Positions 1-5,975 of a DNA stretch of 8,773 nt are shown here, in pieces (position 1 is the first letter of the stretch; each line of letters begins with the position of its first letter). Position numbers and translations under genes: made by a program. This stretch comes from Thermoanaerobacterales bacterium (lineage in GTDB: Bacteria; Bacillota; Thermosediminibacteria; Thermosediminibacterales; Tepidanaerobacteraceae), in contig DUNY01000077.1 in assembly GCA_012839145.1 (NCBI GenBank), positions 1 to 8,773 of the forward strand, given 5' to 3'. The notes beneath the pieces are model-generated. The model searched no databases. It worked only from the letters and a program-made list of their open reading frames with translations, and was not told where the DNA came from.

Positions 1-710
1 CGCTTTGACTCAAAAATGTCTACAGCGGTTACTCTGCCGTAGGGAATAATTGATCTTAAATCCCTAGAATTAATTTTTTCATTATAGGCTTTGGATAGAA
101 AGTTTTTCGCAAAGTCATAATCTCCCTGTATCCTCGCCTTTAAGAGGGAATTTACCGTGAAAGTCCTTTCATCTTTTATGATCTTTGTGGGATTATCCTT
201 AATTGGCTTTTCATAGTCAATATAGCCATCTTTGACGTAGGTTTTAGAGTATCCGGTTCTTAAGAACCTACCATTACCCCATTGGTAGGTATACGTCTCA
301 TAAAAACACCTGCCGTCATATTTTACATTACCAATTGAAAAGCTATCGGTATTTACCCTAATAGAAGCACCTTTATCGGAAAAAATTCGAGTCATTTTTT
401 GGCCTTGGATTTTATAAACTTCTAAATACTCATCTCCGGAAGTGCTGTAGTAGATAATTGCAACTTCATATACTCCGTCTCCGTCGAAGTCCCTATAGAT
501 TGTTTGTTTGTTGTAAATATAATTGTATGTGAAAATTGAATCCAAGTGAATATTAGAAGGATTAATCAGTCTATAGTTAGTGACCGAAAGAGACTCAACC
601 TCATCTTCTAAATAATAATAAGTACCGTTATCTGCTGCAAAAGTAAAGCTGGAAAACATTAGTACAAAGAGCAATACAGCTGTTAAAGTGTAGCTTATTT
701 TTTTAAACAA
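1..710 (-). CDS. Exported hypothetical protein with DxDxDGxxE motif (partial, C-terminus outside window)
   Basis: I read 236 codons on the minus strand without a stop, running off the left edge. The N-terminus MFKKISYTLTAVLLFVLMFS is a typical signal peptide: two lysines, a hydrophobic core at about residues 8-22, then FTFA-AD with likely cleavage after A25. The mature part is rich in Tyr, Asp and beta-prone residues. It holds RDFDGDGVYEVAIIYY (residues 73-88), a DxDxDGxxE loop (D74, D76, D78, E82) of the kind that binds calcium in FG-GAP/VCBS-type beta structures. TTG at 708-710 is the preferred start because it lies 8 nt from the AGGAGG site; an in-frame TTG at 714-716 is only 2 nt away. 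The protein is probably secreted or wall-associated. No catalytic domain is visible in the part present and I do not recognise a specific family. It is divergent from birA, with its own promoter. Confidence 0.8.
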   Translation of the reverse strand, partial: MFKKISYTLTAVLLFVLMFSSFTFAADNGTYYYLEDEVESLSVTNYRLINPSNIHLDSIFTYNYIYNKQTIYRDFDGDGVYEVAIIYYSTSGDEYLEVYKIQGQKMTRIFSDKGASIRVNTDSFSIGNVKYDGRCFYETYTYQWGNGRFLRTGYSKTYVKDGYIDYEKPIKDNPTKIIKDERTFTVNSLLKARIQGDYDFAKNFLSKAYNEKINSRDLRSIIPYGRVTAVDIFESK

Positions 711-718
711 TTTCAAAT

Positions 719-726
719 CCTCCTCT
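719..726 (-). promoter_or_regulatory. Ribosome binding site that decides the start of the exported-protein gene
   Basis: On the minus strand this reads AGAGGAGG. It lies 8 nt from the TTG at 708-710 but only 2 nt from the in-frame TTG at 714-716, which favours the inner start. Confidence 0.7.
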
Positions 727-761
727 AATTAGTCAAGTTGCGGATTAAATGTTAACATAAT

Positions 762-790
762 AATATACAGTTGGTCGATGTACTTTTGAA
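762..790 (-). promoter_or_regulatory. Putative sigma-A promoter for the exported-protein gene
   Basis: On the minus strand there is a -35-like TTCAAA (785-790), a 17-nt spacer, and a -10-like TATATT (762-767). Transcription would start near 755, about 45 nt before the chosen TTG. The -35 matches the consensus at 4 of 6 bases and the -10 at 5 of 6. This is a prediction by eye. Confidence 0.45.
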
Positions 791-845
791 GGAAAACATG
801 TAAAAAGGTAGAAAGGTATTAATAAAGTGGAAAGTAAGTAAAAAC

Positions 846-878
846 TTGCAGGTATATAGAATAACAATATAGTATTGT
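846..878 (+). promoter_or_regulatory. Putative birA promoter with overlapping small inverted repeat
   Basis: A weak -35-like TTGCAG (846-851) lies 16 nt before a -10-like TATAGT (868-873). The -10 is inside an inverted repeat ACAATA-TAG-TATTGT (864-878), which could be an operator or a chance AT-rich palindrome. It does not match the longer GTTAAC-spacer-GTTAAC biotin operator that I know from Firmicutes. The -35 is poor (3 of 6), so the assignment is tentative. Confidence 0.35.
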
Positions 879-932
879 CCTAAGGTTACTATATATTTCT
901 ATGAAAGAAAAAAACTAAAGGTGTGAATATAA

Positions 933-1928
933 ATGTCAGGAAACTTTTTCTTTGCCTCTGATAAATTAAAACCTAACGAACTTTTAATGCTATTATTAGC
1001 CAATAAAGGAACTTATCTTTCGGGTGAAAATATAAGCAAGAACTTCAGTATAACTCGTTCGGCCGTATGGAAACAGATAAACACTCTAAGAGAAAGAGGC
1101 TACATAATAAAATCTTCCCCACGCCTAGGATATTGTTTGGCAGAATCACCTGATTTACTGTTGCCAGAAGAAATATGGTCAAAATGTGATTTGACGATTT
1201 TAGGCAGTAAAATTCATTATCACTCCGTTACTGGATCGACTAATGAAGATGCAAAAAAATTGGCTCAGGAAGGGGCTCCCGACGGGACGCTTGTAATAGC
1301 AGAAAAACAACAAAAGGCTCGTGGAAGAATGGGACGATCCTGGAATTCTCCGGAAGAAGGTTTATGGTTTTCAATAATTCTAAGGCCACATCTCGCTCCC
1401 GTGGAAGCACCGAAACTAACTATCATGACGGCTGTAGCTGCAGCCGAAGCAATAATTCAAACAACTGGAGTTGATGTAAAAATAAAATGGCCTAATGATA
1501 TCATCGCAGATGGGAAAAAAGTCTGTGGTATTCTTACAGAAATGAGCGCTGAAATGGATGCAATAAATCATGTAATAGTAGGTGTGGGCATAAATGTGAA
1601 TAATGATGACTTTCCTGAAGAATTAATGGATAAAAGCATACCTCTCAAGCAAATCAAAGGGCAGAAAGTAAATCGTATAGAATTGTTATCAACTTTATTA
1701 GAAATATTCGAACATTATTATATAAAGGCCGAAGCTGAGGGTTTTAGTCAAATATTTGAAAGGTGGAGGTCTTTATGCACAAACTTGGGTCAAAAGGTCA
1801 AGATTACGAGGAAAAATGAGAGTTTTAAGGGTACAGCCTTGGATATTGACGAGTCTGGAGCTTTACTGGTCAAAACCATAAGCGGTGAAGTCATTCGAGT
1901 ATTAAGCGGTGATGTGTCACTTAGATGA
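933..1928 (+). CDS. birA: Bifunctional biotin--[biotin carboxyl carrier protein] ligase / biotin operon repressor BirA
   Basis: This cytosolic enzyme activates biotin with ATP to biotinyl-AMP and transfers it to a lysine of biotin-dependent carboxylases. With its DNA-binding domain it can also repress biotin genes. The 331-aa length fits the bifunctional (group II) form. A winged helix-turn-helix occupies about residues 15-70 (SRSAV-type recognition helix at 41-52). The catalytic domain runs from about 90 to 275 and shows GSTN (101-104), the biotin/AMP loop KARGRMGRSW (128-137), KWPND (185-189), GILTEM (199-204) and VGVGINVN (216-223). An SH3-like C-terminal domain follows at about 285-331. 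The usual first Gly of the GRGRxGR loop is Ala here (A129). The ATG start has AAAGGTG 9 nt upstream. No biotin synthesis or transport genes are adjacent. Confidence 0.95.
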   Translation: MSGNFFFASDKLKPNELLMLLLANKGTYLSGENISKNFSITRSAVWKQINTLRERGYIIKSSPRLGYCLAESPDLLLPEEIWSKCDLTILGSKIHYHSVTGSTNEDAKKLAQEGAPDGTLVIAEKQQKARGRMGRSWNSPEEGLWFSIILRPHLAPVEAPKLTIMTAVAAAEAIIQTTGVDVKIKWPNDIIADGKKVCGILTEMSAEMDAINHVIVGVGINVNNDDFPEELMDKSIPLKQIKGQKVNRIELLSTLLEIFEHYYIKAEAEGFSQIFERWRSLCTNLGQKVKITRKNESFKGTALDIDESGALLVKTISGEVIRVLSGDVSLR

Positions 1929-1964
1929 AACAATTAAAAAAGTGATTCTTTAAGCAAAGGAATA

Positions 1965-2008
1965 AAACACCTCCATAGGGTTAAAATAAAGGATACTAGG
2001 AGGTGTTT
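1965..2008 (+). promoter_or_regulatory. Perfect 10-bp inverted repeat enclosing the ribosome binding site of the small gene
   Basis: AAACACCTCC (1965-1974) and GGAGGTGTTT (1999-2008) are perfectly complementary around a 24-nt A-rich loop. The 3' arm is the Shine-Dalgarno sequence (GGAGGTG, 1999-2005), 7 nt before the TTG start at 2013. The 5' arm is therefore an anti-Shine-Dalgarno sequence resembling the 16S rRNA 3' end. In RNA, the folded form would hide the ribosome binding site. On the plus strand the stem is followed by TTTCCAG, not a T-run, so it is not a good intrinsic terminator. On the minus strand it is followed by TTTTATT, and weak termination of leftward transcripts is possible. 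The inverted repeat is seen directly; the regulatory role is inferred. Confidence 0.6.
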
Positions 2009-2012
2009 CCAG

Positions 2013-2216
2013 TTGGTAGAAAAGGAAAAACAAATAGAAGAAATATTACAATTTATAGCAAGGCATAAAGGTTCTCATGCAAGCCACAACGTATGTTCCA
2101 GGATTTTAGGTGGTGATTTTTATGGAATTGATGAACAAGTGATAAATGATTTGAGATCAAAACTCCCGCAAGTGGATAGTGATGAGCTGGAGACATGCTA
2201 TTATATAATTAAGTGA
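2013..2216 (+). CDS. Small hypothetical protein (67 aa)
   Basis: I do not recognise this protein. It starts with TTG and has a strong GGAGGTG site 7 nt upstream, which supports real translation. The first 20 residues are charged and likely helical (EKEKQIEEILQFIARHKG). The middle has one Cys and three His residues within positions 18-28 (H18, H23, H26, C28), and the C-terminal half is acidic with a YYII end. There is no signal peptide or membrane segment, so it is probably cytosolic. A small winged-helix or adaptor-like fold is possible, but I have no motif to support it. It lies 84 nt after birA on the same strand without an obvious promoter of its own, so it may be co-transcribed with birA. 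It converges on the tRNA nucleotidyltransferase gene, leaving 24 nt between the stops. Confidence 0.7.
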   Translation: MVEKEKQIEEILQFIARHKGSHASHNVCSRILGGDFYGIDEQVINDLRSKLPQVDSDELETCYYIIK

Positions 2217-2240
2217 GCAAACACTAATAAGCCCAGCAGC

Positions 2241-3551
2241 TTAGACTTCTTTGGCTATATTAAGTAATTTGGTCTTATTGTTTAGCTGCGGATTTTCTAT
2301 TACCGCATCCAAAAGTTTTTCTAATATATAACCTACACGGGGTCCTGGGAGAAAACCCAGCTGTTCTATAATATCCTGGCCGGTTACCGCCAGGTCTTTT
2401 ATTTGATAATCGCTATGCTCATCTTTTAAGATTTCGAGGTCATTGATGAGTTTTTTTAGACCTGGACAATAAACTCTGTCGAAACCGCTTGCGATTCGGT
2501 CAGCCACTCGAAGGTCGATTAAATCATATATATTATCCCATCCTATTTTTGAAATTAGCCTTCTCGCATGAGAGGTAGGAGTATTTGGGGAATAATAAAA
2601 CATGTGGTTTTGAATTAATACAACCACTTTTTTTATTGTTTTGTTGTCAAATCTCAGTCTGCGCAAGATATTATGTGCAAGTGATGCTGATTCAATATGG
2701 TGATTTGGAAATTCCAAACCCTTTTTACCTGAAATGGCAGTTTTCGGTTTTGCAACATCATGTAAAAGAGCTGCCAATCTAAGAGGCAAGGTATTTCTGA
2801 TTATCTTACAAGCAACAAGATTGTGATGTAATACATCAAAGGGTTTATTATAATGCATCATTCCCATGCCTAACATAAGTTCTGGAATTATATATTCCAT
2901 GAGTTCTGTTATAACAAGTGTTACCAGGCCGTCAAAGCAATAATCTCCTGTTAGCAATTTTATTAACTCATCACGAATTCGCTCCTTAGATACTTCTTTA
3001 AGGGCTTGAGATTGGGCTTTTAGTGCATACAAAGTCGAAGATTCAATTGAAAACCCAAGCTGTGCCTGAAATCTAGCTGCTCTCATAGCTCTTAAAGGAT
3101 CCTCCCAGATTCTTTCGGTGGTGCCGGTGCATCTAATTACACCTTTTTTTATATCTTCCATGCCTCGATGTGGATCTATCAGCTCATCACTTATCGGGTC
3201 GTAGGCAATAGAGTTTATCGTAAAATCTCGACGTGCAAGATCGGTATATATACTTCCTCCAAAAGTATAATCAGGTTTTCTTCCAGGAGCATCATCACGA
3301 AAGGGAGTAATTTCTACTTTTGTTCCATTGGCAATTACAAGCATAGTACCAAAATTTCCATAAGGTTTAGCTTTAGGAAAAACCGATGATATTTCATTGG
3401 GAAGTGCATTTGTAGCTATGTCAAAGTCAAAGTTTTCACTGTCCATTATTAAATCCCTAATCGCACCGCCAACAATGTAAGCCTTAAAGCCCGAGGCTTT
3501 TAATTTCTTACAAATATCTTCAATAAAAAAGGGCAAATTCATATGAAACAT
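2241..3551 (-). CDS. cca: tRNA nucleotidyltransferase (CCA-adding type) with HD domain
   Basis: This is a class II nucleotidyltransferase that adds CCA, or part of it, to tRNA 3' ends in the cytosol. The head domain (residues 1-165) shows GGAIRD (28-33), the metal-binding DFD in DFDIAT (42-47), RRDFTIN (107-113) and EDPLRAMRAARF (150-161), whose EDxxR element reads the incoming CTP/ATP. The neck motif ERIRDELIKLL (190-200) follows. An HD-type domain lies at about 235-355, with H264-D265, H284/H285, H316 and D351 as likely metal ligands. The length of 436 aa fits. The ATG at 3549-3551 has GGAG 10 nt upstream; a second in-frame ATG at 3540-3542 is further from that site. Some bacteria split the task between CC-adding and A-adding enzymes, and poly(A) polymerases are related, so exact specificity is not certain from motifs alone. 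Confidence 0.9.
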   Translation of the reverse strand: MFHMNLPFFIEDICKKLKASGFKAYIVGGAIRDLIMDSENFDFDIATNALPNEISSVFPKAKPYGNFGTMLVIANGTKVEITPFRDDAPGRKPDYTFGGSIYTDLARRDFTINSIAYDPISDELIDPHRGMEDIKKGVIRCTGTTERIWEDPLRAMRAARFQAQLGFSIESSTLYALKAQSQALKEVSKERIRDELIKLLTGDYCFDGLVTLVITELMEYIIPELMLGMGMMHYNKPFDVLHHNLVACKIIRNTLPLRLAALLHDVAKPKTAISGKKGLEFPNHHIESASLAHNILRRLRFDNKTIKKVVVLIQNHMFYYSPNTPTSHARRLISKIGWDNIYDLIDLRVADRIASGFDRVYCPGLKKLINDLEILKDEHSDYQIKDLAVTGQDIIEQLGFLPGPRVGYILEKLLDAVIENPQLNNKTKLLNIAKEV

Positions 3552-3588
3552 AATAAATAAACTCCAGTCAAAAAAATGTTTTCATTCT

Positions 3589-3621
3589 ATTATATTATAC
3601 ACCAAAAACATTACAATCAAA
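3589..3621 (-). promoter_or_regulatory. Putative cca promoter
   Basis: On the minus strand two overlapping TATAAT hexamers occur (3594-3599 and 3589-3594). TTTGAT (3616-3621) lies 16 nt before the first and TTGTAA (3611-3616) 16 nt before the second, so two nested sigma-A-type readings are possible. Either would give a short leader before the ATG at 3551. Confidence 0.55.
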
Positions 3622-3831
3622 TGAAAAAACATCGACTAAAGCAAAATGCACTGATTTTTCAGTAGATAACTATAGCCATAAATTTCTAACGAATAAAACC
3701 TATTTTATAATAACCCTGTCTACAATCCACGTCGCTTGGTTTCTGACTGATATAAGATTCCATTTTGATTTAAATATTTTATGGATGTTTATTGGAAGAA
3801 TAAACAATGAAAATTTTCAATCACTAACTTA

Positions 3832-3860
3832 TTGACACAACTGTACATTCGATGTATACT
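3832..3860 (+). promoter_or_regulatory. Strong sigma-A promoter of the GntR-ABC operon
   Basis: A perfect -35 TTGACA (3832-3837) is followed by a 17-nt spacer and a -10 TATACT (3855-3860). Transcription would start near 3867, leaving a leader of about 30 nt. This is the best promoter in the window. Confidence 0.85.
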
Positions 3861-3881
3861 GTGTATAAACGATATGTACAG
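3841..3881 (+). promoter_or_regulatory. Putative GntR operator overlapping the promoter
   Basis: CTGTACAT (3841-3848) and ATGTACAG (3874-3881) form a perfect 8-bp inverted repeat. The left arm is in the -35/-10 spacer and the right arm just downstream of the expected transcription start. Two TGTATA copies (3853-3858 and 3862-3867) lie between them, one overlapping the -10. Repression by the adjacent GntR protein, blocking polymerase, is the simplest reading. The repeat is seen; its use as an autoregulatory site is inferred from YtrA-family practice. Confidence 0.6.
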
Positions 3882-3895
3882 ATAAGGAGCTTCAA

Positions 3896-4273
3896 ATGTT
3901 TATTCCAATCTCTAATAGTGATCCAAGGCCTCTTTATGAACAAATCTCAGAAGGTATTAAAAACAAAATATTAAAGGGTGAACTTCTGCCCGGAGATGCC
4001 CTTCCATCTATTCGACAGTTGGCTCAAGATTTAAAGATAAGTGTTATTACAACCAAGCGCGCTTATTTTGAACTGGAACAACAAAAACTTATTATCACAC
4101 GTCCGGGAAAAGGTAGTTTTATTGCAAATTATGATGTAAACGAAATGGCATCGTTAAATTTACTGGAGATTGAGCATCAAATTAAGGGGGTAGTTGCTTA
4201 TGCAAAAAGAACCGGGGTTTTACGTAAAGATTTGGAAGATATTTTTTATAAGATCTTAAAGGAGGAGTATTAG
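3896..4273 (+). CDS. GntR-family transcriptional regulator, YtrA subfamily
   Basis: This is a cytosolic DNA-binding repressor. Residues 9-78 are a classic GntR winged helix-turn-helix: DPRPLYEQI, LPGDALPSIRQLA (31-43), the recognition helix around ISVITTKRAYFELE (48-61), and the wing TRPGKGSF (68-75). Only about 45 helical residues follow, which is the short dimerisation tail of the YtrA subfamily, not the large ligand domain of FadR or HutC types. The length of 125 aa is usual. ATG has AAGGAG 6 nt upstream. Its stop codon overlaps the GTG start of the ABC ATPase by one base, so the two are translationally coupled. Relatives control ABC exporters that respond to cell-wall antibiotics or membrane stress; the inducer here is unknown. 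Confidence 0.93.
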   Translation: MFIPISNSDPRPLYEQISEGIKNKILKGELLPGDALPSIRQLAQDLKISVITTKRAYFELEQQKLIITRPGKGSFIANYDVNEMASLNLLEIEHQIKGVVAYAKRTGVLRKDLEDIFYKILKEEY

Positions 4274-5136
4274 TGGAAGACAATATACTGGAAATAATAA
4301 ACTTAAGCAGAAGTTACGGCAAGTTTAAGCTATCCGATGTAAACATCGTGCTACCGCGAGGTTATATAATGGGGTTTGTGGGTGCTAACGGTGCTGGTAA
4401 GACCACAACGATAAAACTTATAATGAATATGATACGAAGAGATTCAGGGGAAATAAATGTCTTTGGGAAAGACAATATCAAATACGAAATGCAAATAAAA
4501 GATAAAATAGGATATGTTAGTGAACAACCAGTTTTTTATGATGACTTGACAGTGGATTGGACGGCACACTTTGCGAAAAAGTTCTATTCAAACTGGGATG
4601 ATACCATTTTTACAGGATTGCTAAAAAGATTCAACATTGATAAAACCAAGAAAATAAACCAGCTCTCAAAAGGAATGAAGATGAAAACTGCACTAGCTCT
4701 AGCTCTTTCCCACCGTCCTGAACTCCTCATACTGGATGAACCCACCTCCGGGCTTGATCCGATTGTGAGAGATGAATTACTGGAAATATTAATGGAATTT
4801 ATTCAAGATGAAAAGCGAGGGGTATTTTTTTCATCTCATATCACTTCAGATATAGAAAAAATAGCAGATTATGTAACCCTCATCGATAATGGAGAAATAG
4901 TCTTATCAGAGGAAAAAGAAGATATTTTAAACCGGTGGAAACTTGTCAGAGGTGATCACCGAGAACTGAAAGGTCTGAAAGAGGATTTAATAGGTTTAAG
5001 ATTATCAAAAACATATTTTGAAGCTTTGATCAAAGATATCGATGCTTTTGAAAAGAAGCATGATACATCCAGTCTTGTTGTGGATACAGCTAACCTTGAT
5101 GATATATTGCTACATCTTGCTAGAAGGGAGAATTAA
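4273..5136 (+). CDS. ABC transporter ATP-binding protein (YtrB-like)
   Basis: This is the cytosolic ATPase of an exporter-type ABC system, pairing with the permease encoded next. All motifs are intact: Walker A GANGAGKT (37-44), Q-loop Q85, signature LSKGM (131-135), Walker B LLILDEP (151-157), D-loop SGLD (159-162) and H-loop H189. A C-terminal extension of about 70 residues (after 215) is typical of ABC-2 exporter ATPases of the YtrB/BcrA type. It starts with GTG, overlapping the regulator's stop codon (TAGTG), with AGGAGG 7 nt upstream. The 2-nt gap to the permease gene shows one operon. Substrate cannot be read from an ATPase; antibiotic, peptide or lipid-linked export are the usual roles. 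Confidence 0.93.
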   Translation: MEDNILEIINLSRSYGKFKLSDVNIVLPRGYIMGFVGANGAGKTTTIKLIMNMIRRDSGEINVFGKDNIKYEMQIKDKIGYVSEQPVFYDDLTVDWTAHFAKKFYSNWDDTIFTGLLKRFNIDKTKKINQLSKGMKMKTALALALSHRPELLILDEPTSGLDPIVRDELLEILMEFIQDEKRGVFFSSHITSDIEKIADYVTLIDNGEIVLSEEKEDILNRWKLVRGDHRELKGLKEDLIGLRLSKTYFEALIKDIDAFEKKHDTSSLVVDTANLDDILLHLARREN

Positions 5137-5138
5137 AA

Positions 5139-5819
5139 ATGTTTCATCTTGTCGCAAAGGATTTTTATATTAATAGAAAGTATTTCTTGCTAGTTATATT
5201 AATTGCTGGTTTAATAAGTGGTACAATGTTCTATGAGAACAATATTTCTGGGATAGTATTTCCGCTTGTAATGATTTGTTATGGCATGTTGACAAGAAGT
5301 TGCTACCATGACGATAAAGACCGAGGTAATATATTTTTAAGAATGATGCCCATAAAGCCGTCAACTATTGTATTTAGCAAATACGTTTTTGGCTTGTTAG
5401 TGATAGTCGTTGGATTTTTCCCGTATATGGCTATTTCATTTTTAGGTAAACCGCTTGGCCTTGAACTGAATATTGAATATGGAGCTATGGGTATTTCAGT
5501 ATTTATAATAAGCTTTGCACACTCTATATACCTGCCGGTATTTTTTAAATATGGATATATGAAAGCCAGAACTTTTCAAACAGTGTTTTATATTGGGATT
5601 ATGATTGTATCTCTAAGCCTTAAATCTTTCATTGAAACCATCAAACTTTCTATTCCTATCAGTCAAGGTCAGTGGTTGATAAAACCCTTGAGTAACATGG
5701 TAGAATTATTTTCGCAAAACAATGTTATGTCTTCAATAATGTATATCTTAATTTCGTTTATCATGTTAGGAATATCTGCAATAGTATCTGTCAGATTATA
5801 CCAAACAGAAAGGCGGTAA
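5139..5819 (+). CDS. ABC-2-type transporter permease
   Basis: This integral membrane protein has about six hydrophobic segments, near residues 14-32, 37-53, 78-102, 113-136, 145-163 and 199-219. The pattern and length (226 aa) fit the small ABC-2 membrane subunits found beside YtrA-type regulators. The start MFHLVAKDFYINRKYF, with a cytosolic amphipathic stretch before TM1, and the loop DDKDRGNIFLRMMPIKPSTIVFSKY between TM2 and TM3 are characteristic of the group. GGGAG in the end of the ATPase gene serves as its ribosome binding site. Only one permease is present, so the working complex is probably a homodimer with two ATPase copies. The substrate is unknown. Confidence 0.87.
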   Translation: MFHLVAKDFYINRKYFLLVILIAGLISGTMFYENNISGIVFPLVMICYGMLTRSCYHDDKDRGNIFLRMMPIKPSTIVFSKYVFGLLVIVVGFFPYMAISFLGKPLGLELNIEYGAMGISVFIISFAHSIYLPVFFKYGYMKARTFQTVFYIGIMIVSLSLKSFIETIKLSIPISQGQWLIKPLSNMVELFSQNNVMSSIMYILISFIMLGISAIVSVRLYQTERR

Positions 5820-5890
5820 TTCGAAAATAGACAAATAAATAGGCGATATTACCAGAACAAATGTTTCGATGCTGCTGGCGGCAAAAATAT

Positions 5891-5917
5891 AAGCGGACGC
5901 CCATTCGGCGTCCGTTT
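5891..5917 (+). terminator. Probable terminator hairpin of the GntR-ABC operon
   Basis: CGGACGCC (5894-5901) and GGCGTCCG (5907-5914) form a perfect 8-bp GC-rich stem with a 5-nt loop. AAG before and TTT after can extend it to 11 bp with one G-U pair. The following T-run is short (TTTGTG), so termination may be incomplete and some readthrough into the next gene is possible. Confidence 0.6.
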
Positions 5918-5918
5918 G

Positions 5919-5927
5919 TGATATAAT
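5919..5927 (+). promoter_or_regulatory. Putative extended -10 promoter for the membrane-protein gene
   Basis: TGATATAAT is a perfect extended -10 (TGnTATAAT). The -35 position falls inside the GC-rich hairpin just upstream and has no good hexamer, as is common for extended -10 promoters. Transcription would start near 5934. Confidence 0.5.
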
Positions 5928-5960
5928 AAAATGAGATATTTGATATGAATATTATCGGGC

Positions 5961-5966
5961 AGGAGG
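5961..5966 (+). promoter_or_regulatory. Ribosome binding site that favours ATG 5976 over GTG 5970
   Basis: AGGAGG lies 9 nt before ATG 5976 but only 3 nt before the in-frame GTG 5970. The ATG is therefore the likelier start. Confidence 0.7.
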
Positions 5967-5975
5967 TTTGTGGTC

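Larger units (their letters stand above)
3552..3895. other. 344-bp divergent intergenic region between cca and the GntR gene
   Basis: I see no gene here. The left end carries the leftward cca promoter (3589-3621) and the right end the rightward GntR promoter and operator (3832-3881). Between them the DNA is AT-rich, with a small hairpin ACTGA-TTTT-TCAGT (3650-3663) and a perfect 12-bp palindrome TGAAAATTTTCA (3808-3819) that ends 12 nt before the -35 of the GntR operon. No riboswitch fold or small open frame with a ribosome binding site is apparent. Confidence 0.6.

Noticed and set aside
751..756. GTTAAC as a half-site of a BirA biotin operator near birA
   Set aside because: No second GTTAAC-type half-site lies at the expected spacing of about 14-16 nt, and the hexamer is itself a common palindrome.
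1965..2008. Intrinsic terminator of birA
   Set aside because: On the plus strand the stem is followed by TTTCCAG with no T-run, and the 24-nt loop is long. A role at the ribosome binding site fits better.
2585..2782. Plus-strand open frame of 65 codons inside cca
   Set aside because: It is antisense to a well-conserved part of cca (the HD domain), has no convincing ribosome binding site, and its protein resembles nothing.
3168..3389. Plus-strand open frame of 73 codons inside cca
   Set aside because: It is antisense to the catalytic head of cca, so it is explained as a shadow of that gene.
3706..3711. TATAAT as a further rightward promoter in the 344-bp intergenic region
   Set aside because: There is no acceptable -35 at 16-18 nt upstream and no gene begins before the strong promoter at 3832.
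5821..5869. TCGAAA/TTTCGA inverted repeat after the permease gene
   Set aside because: The arms are only 6 bp with a 38-nt loop, which is expected by chance in AT-rich DNA.
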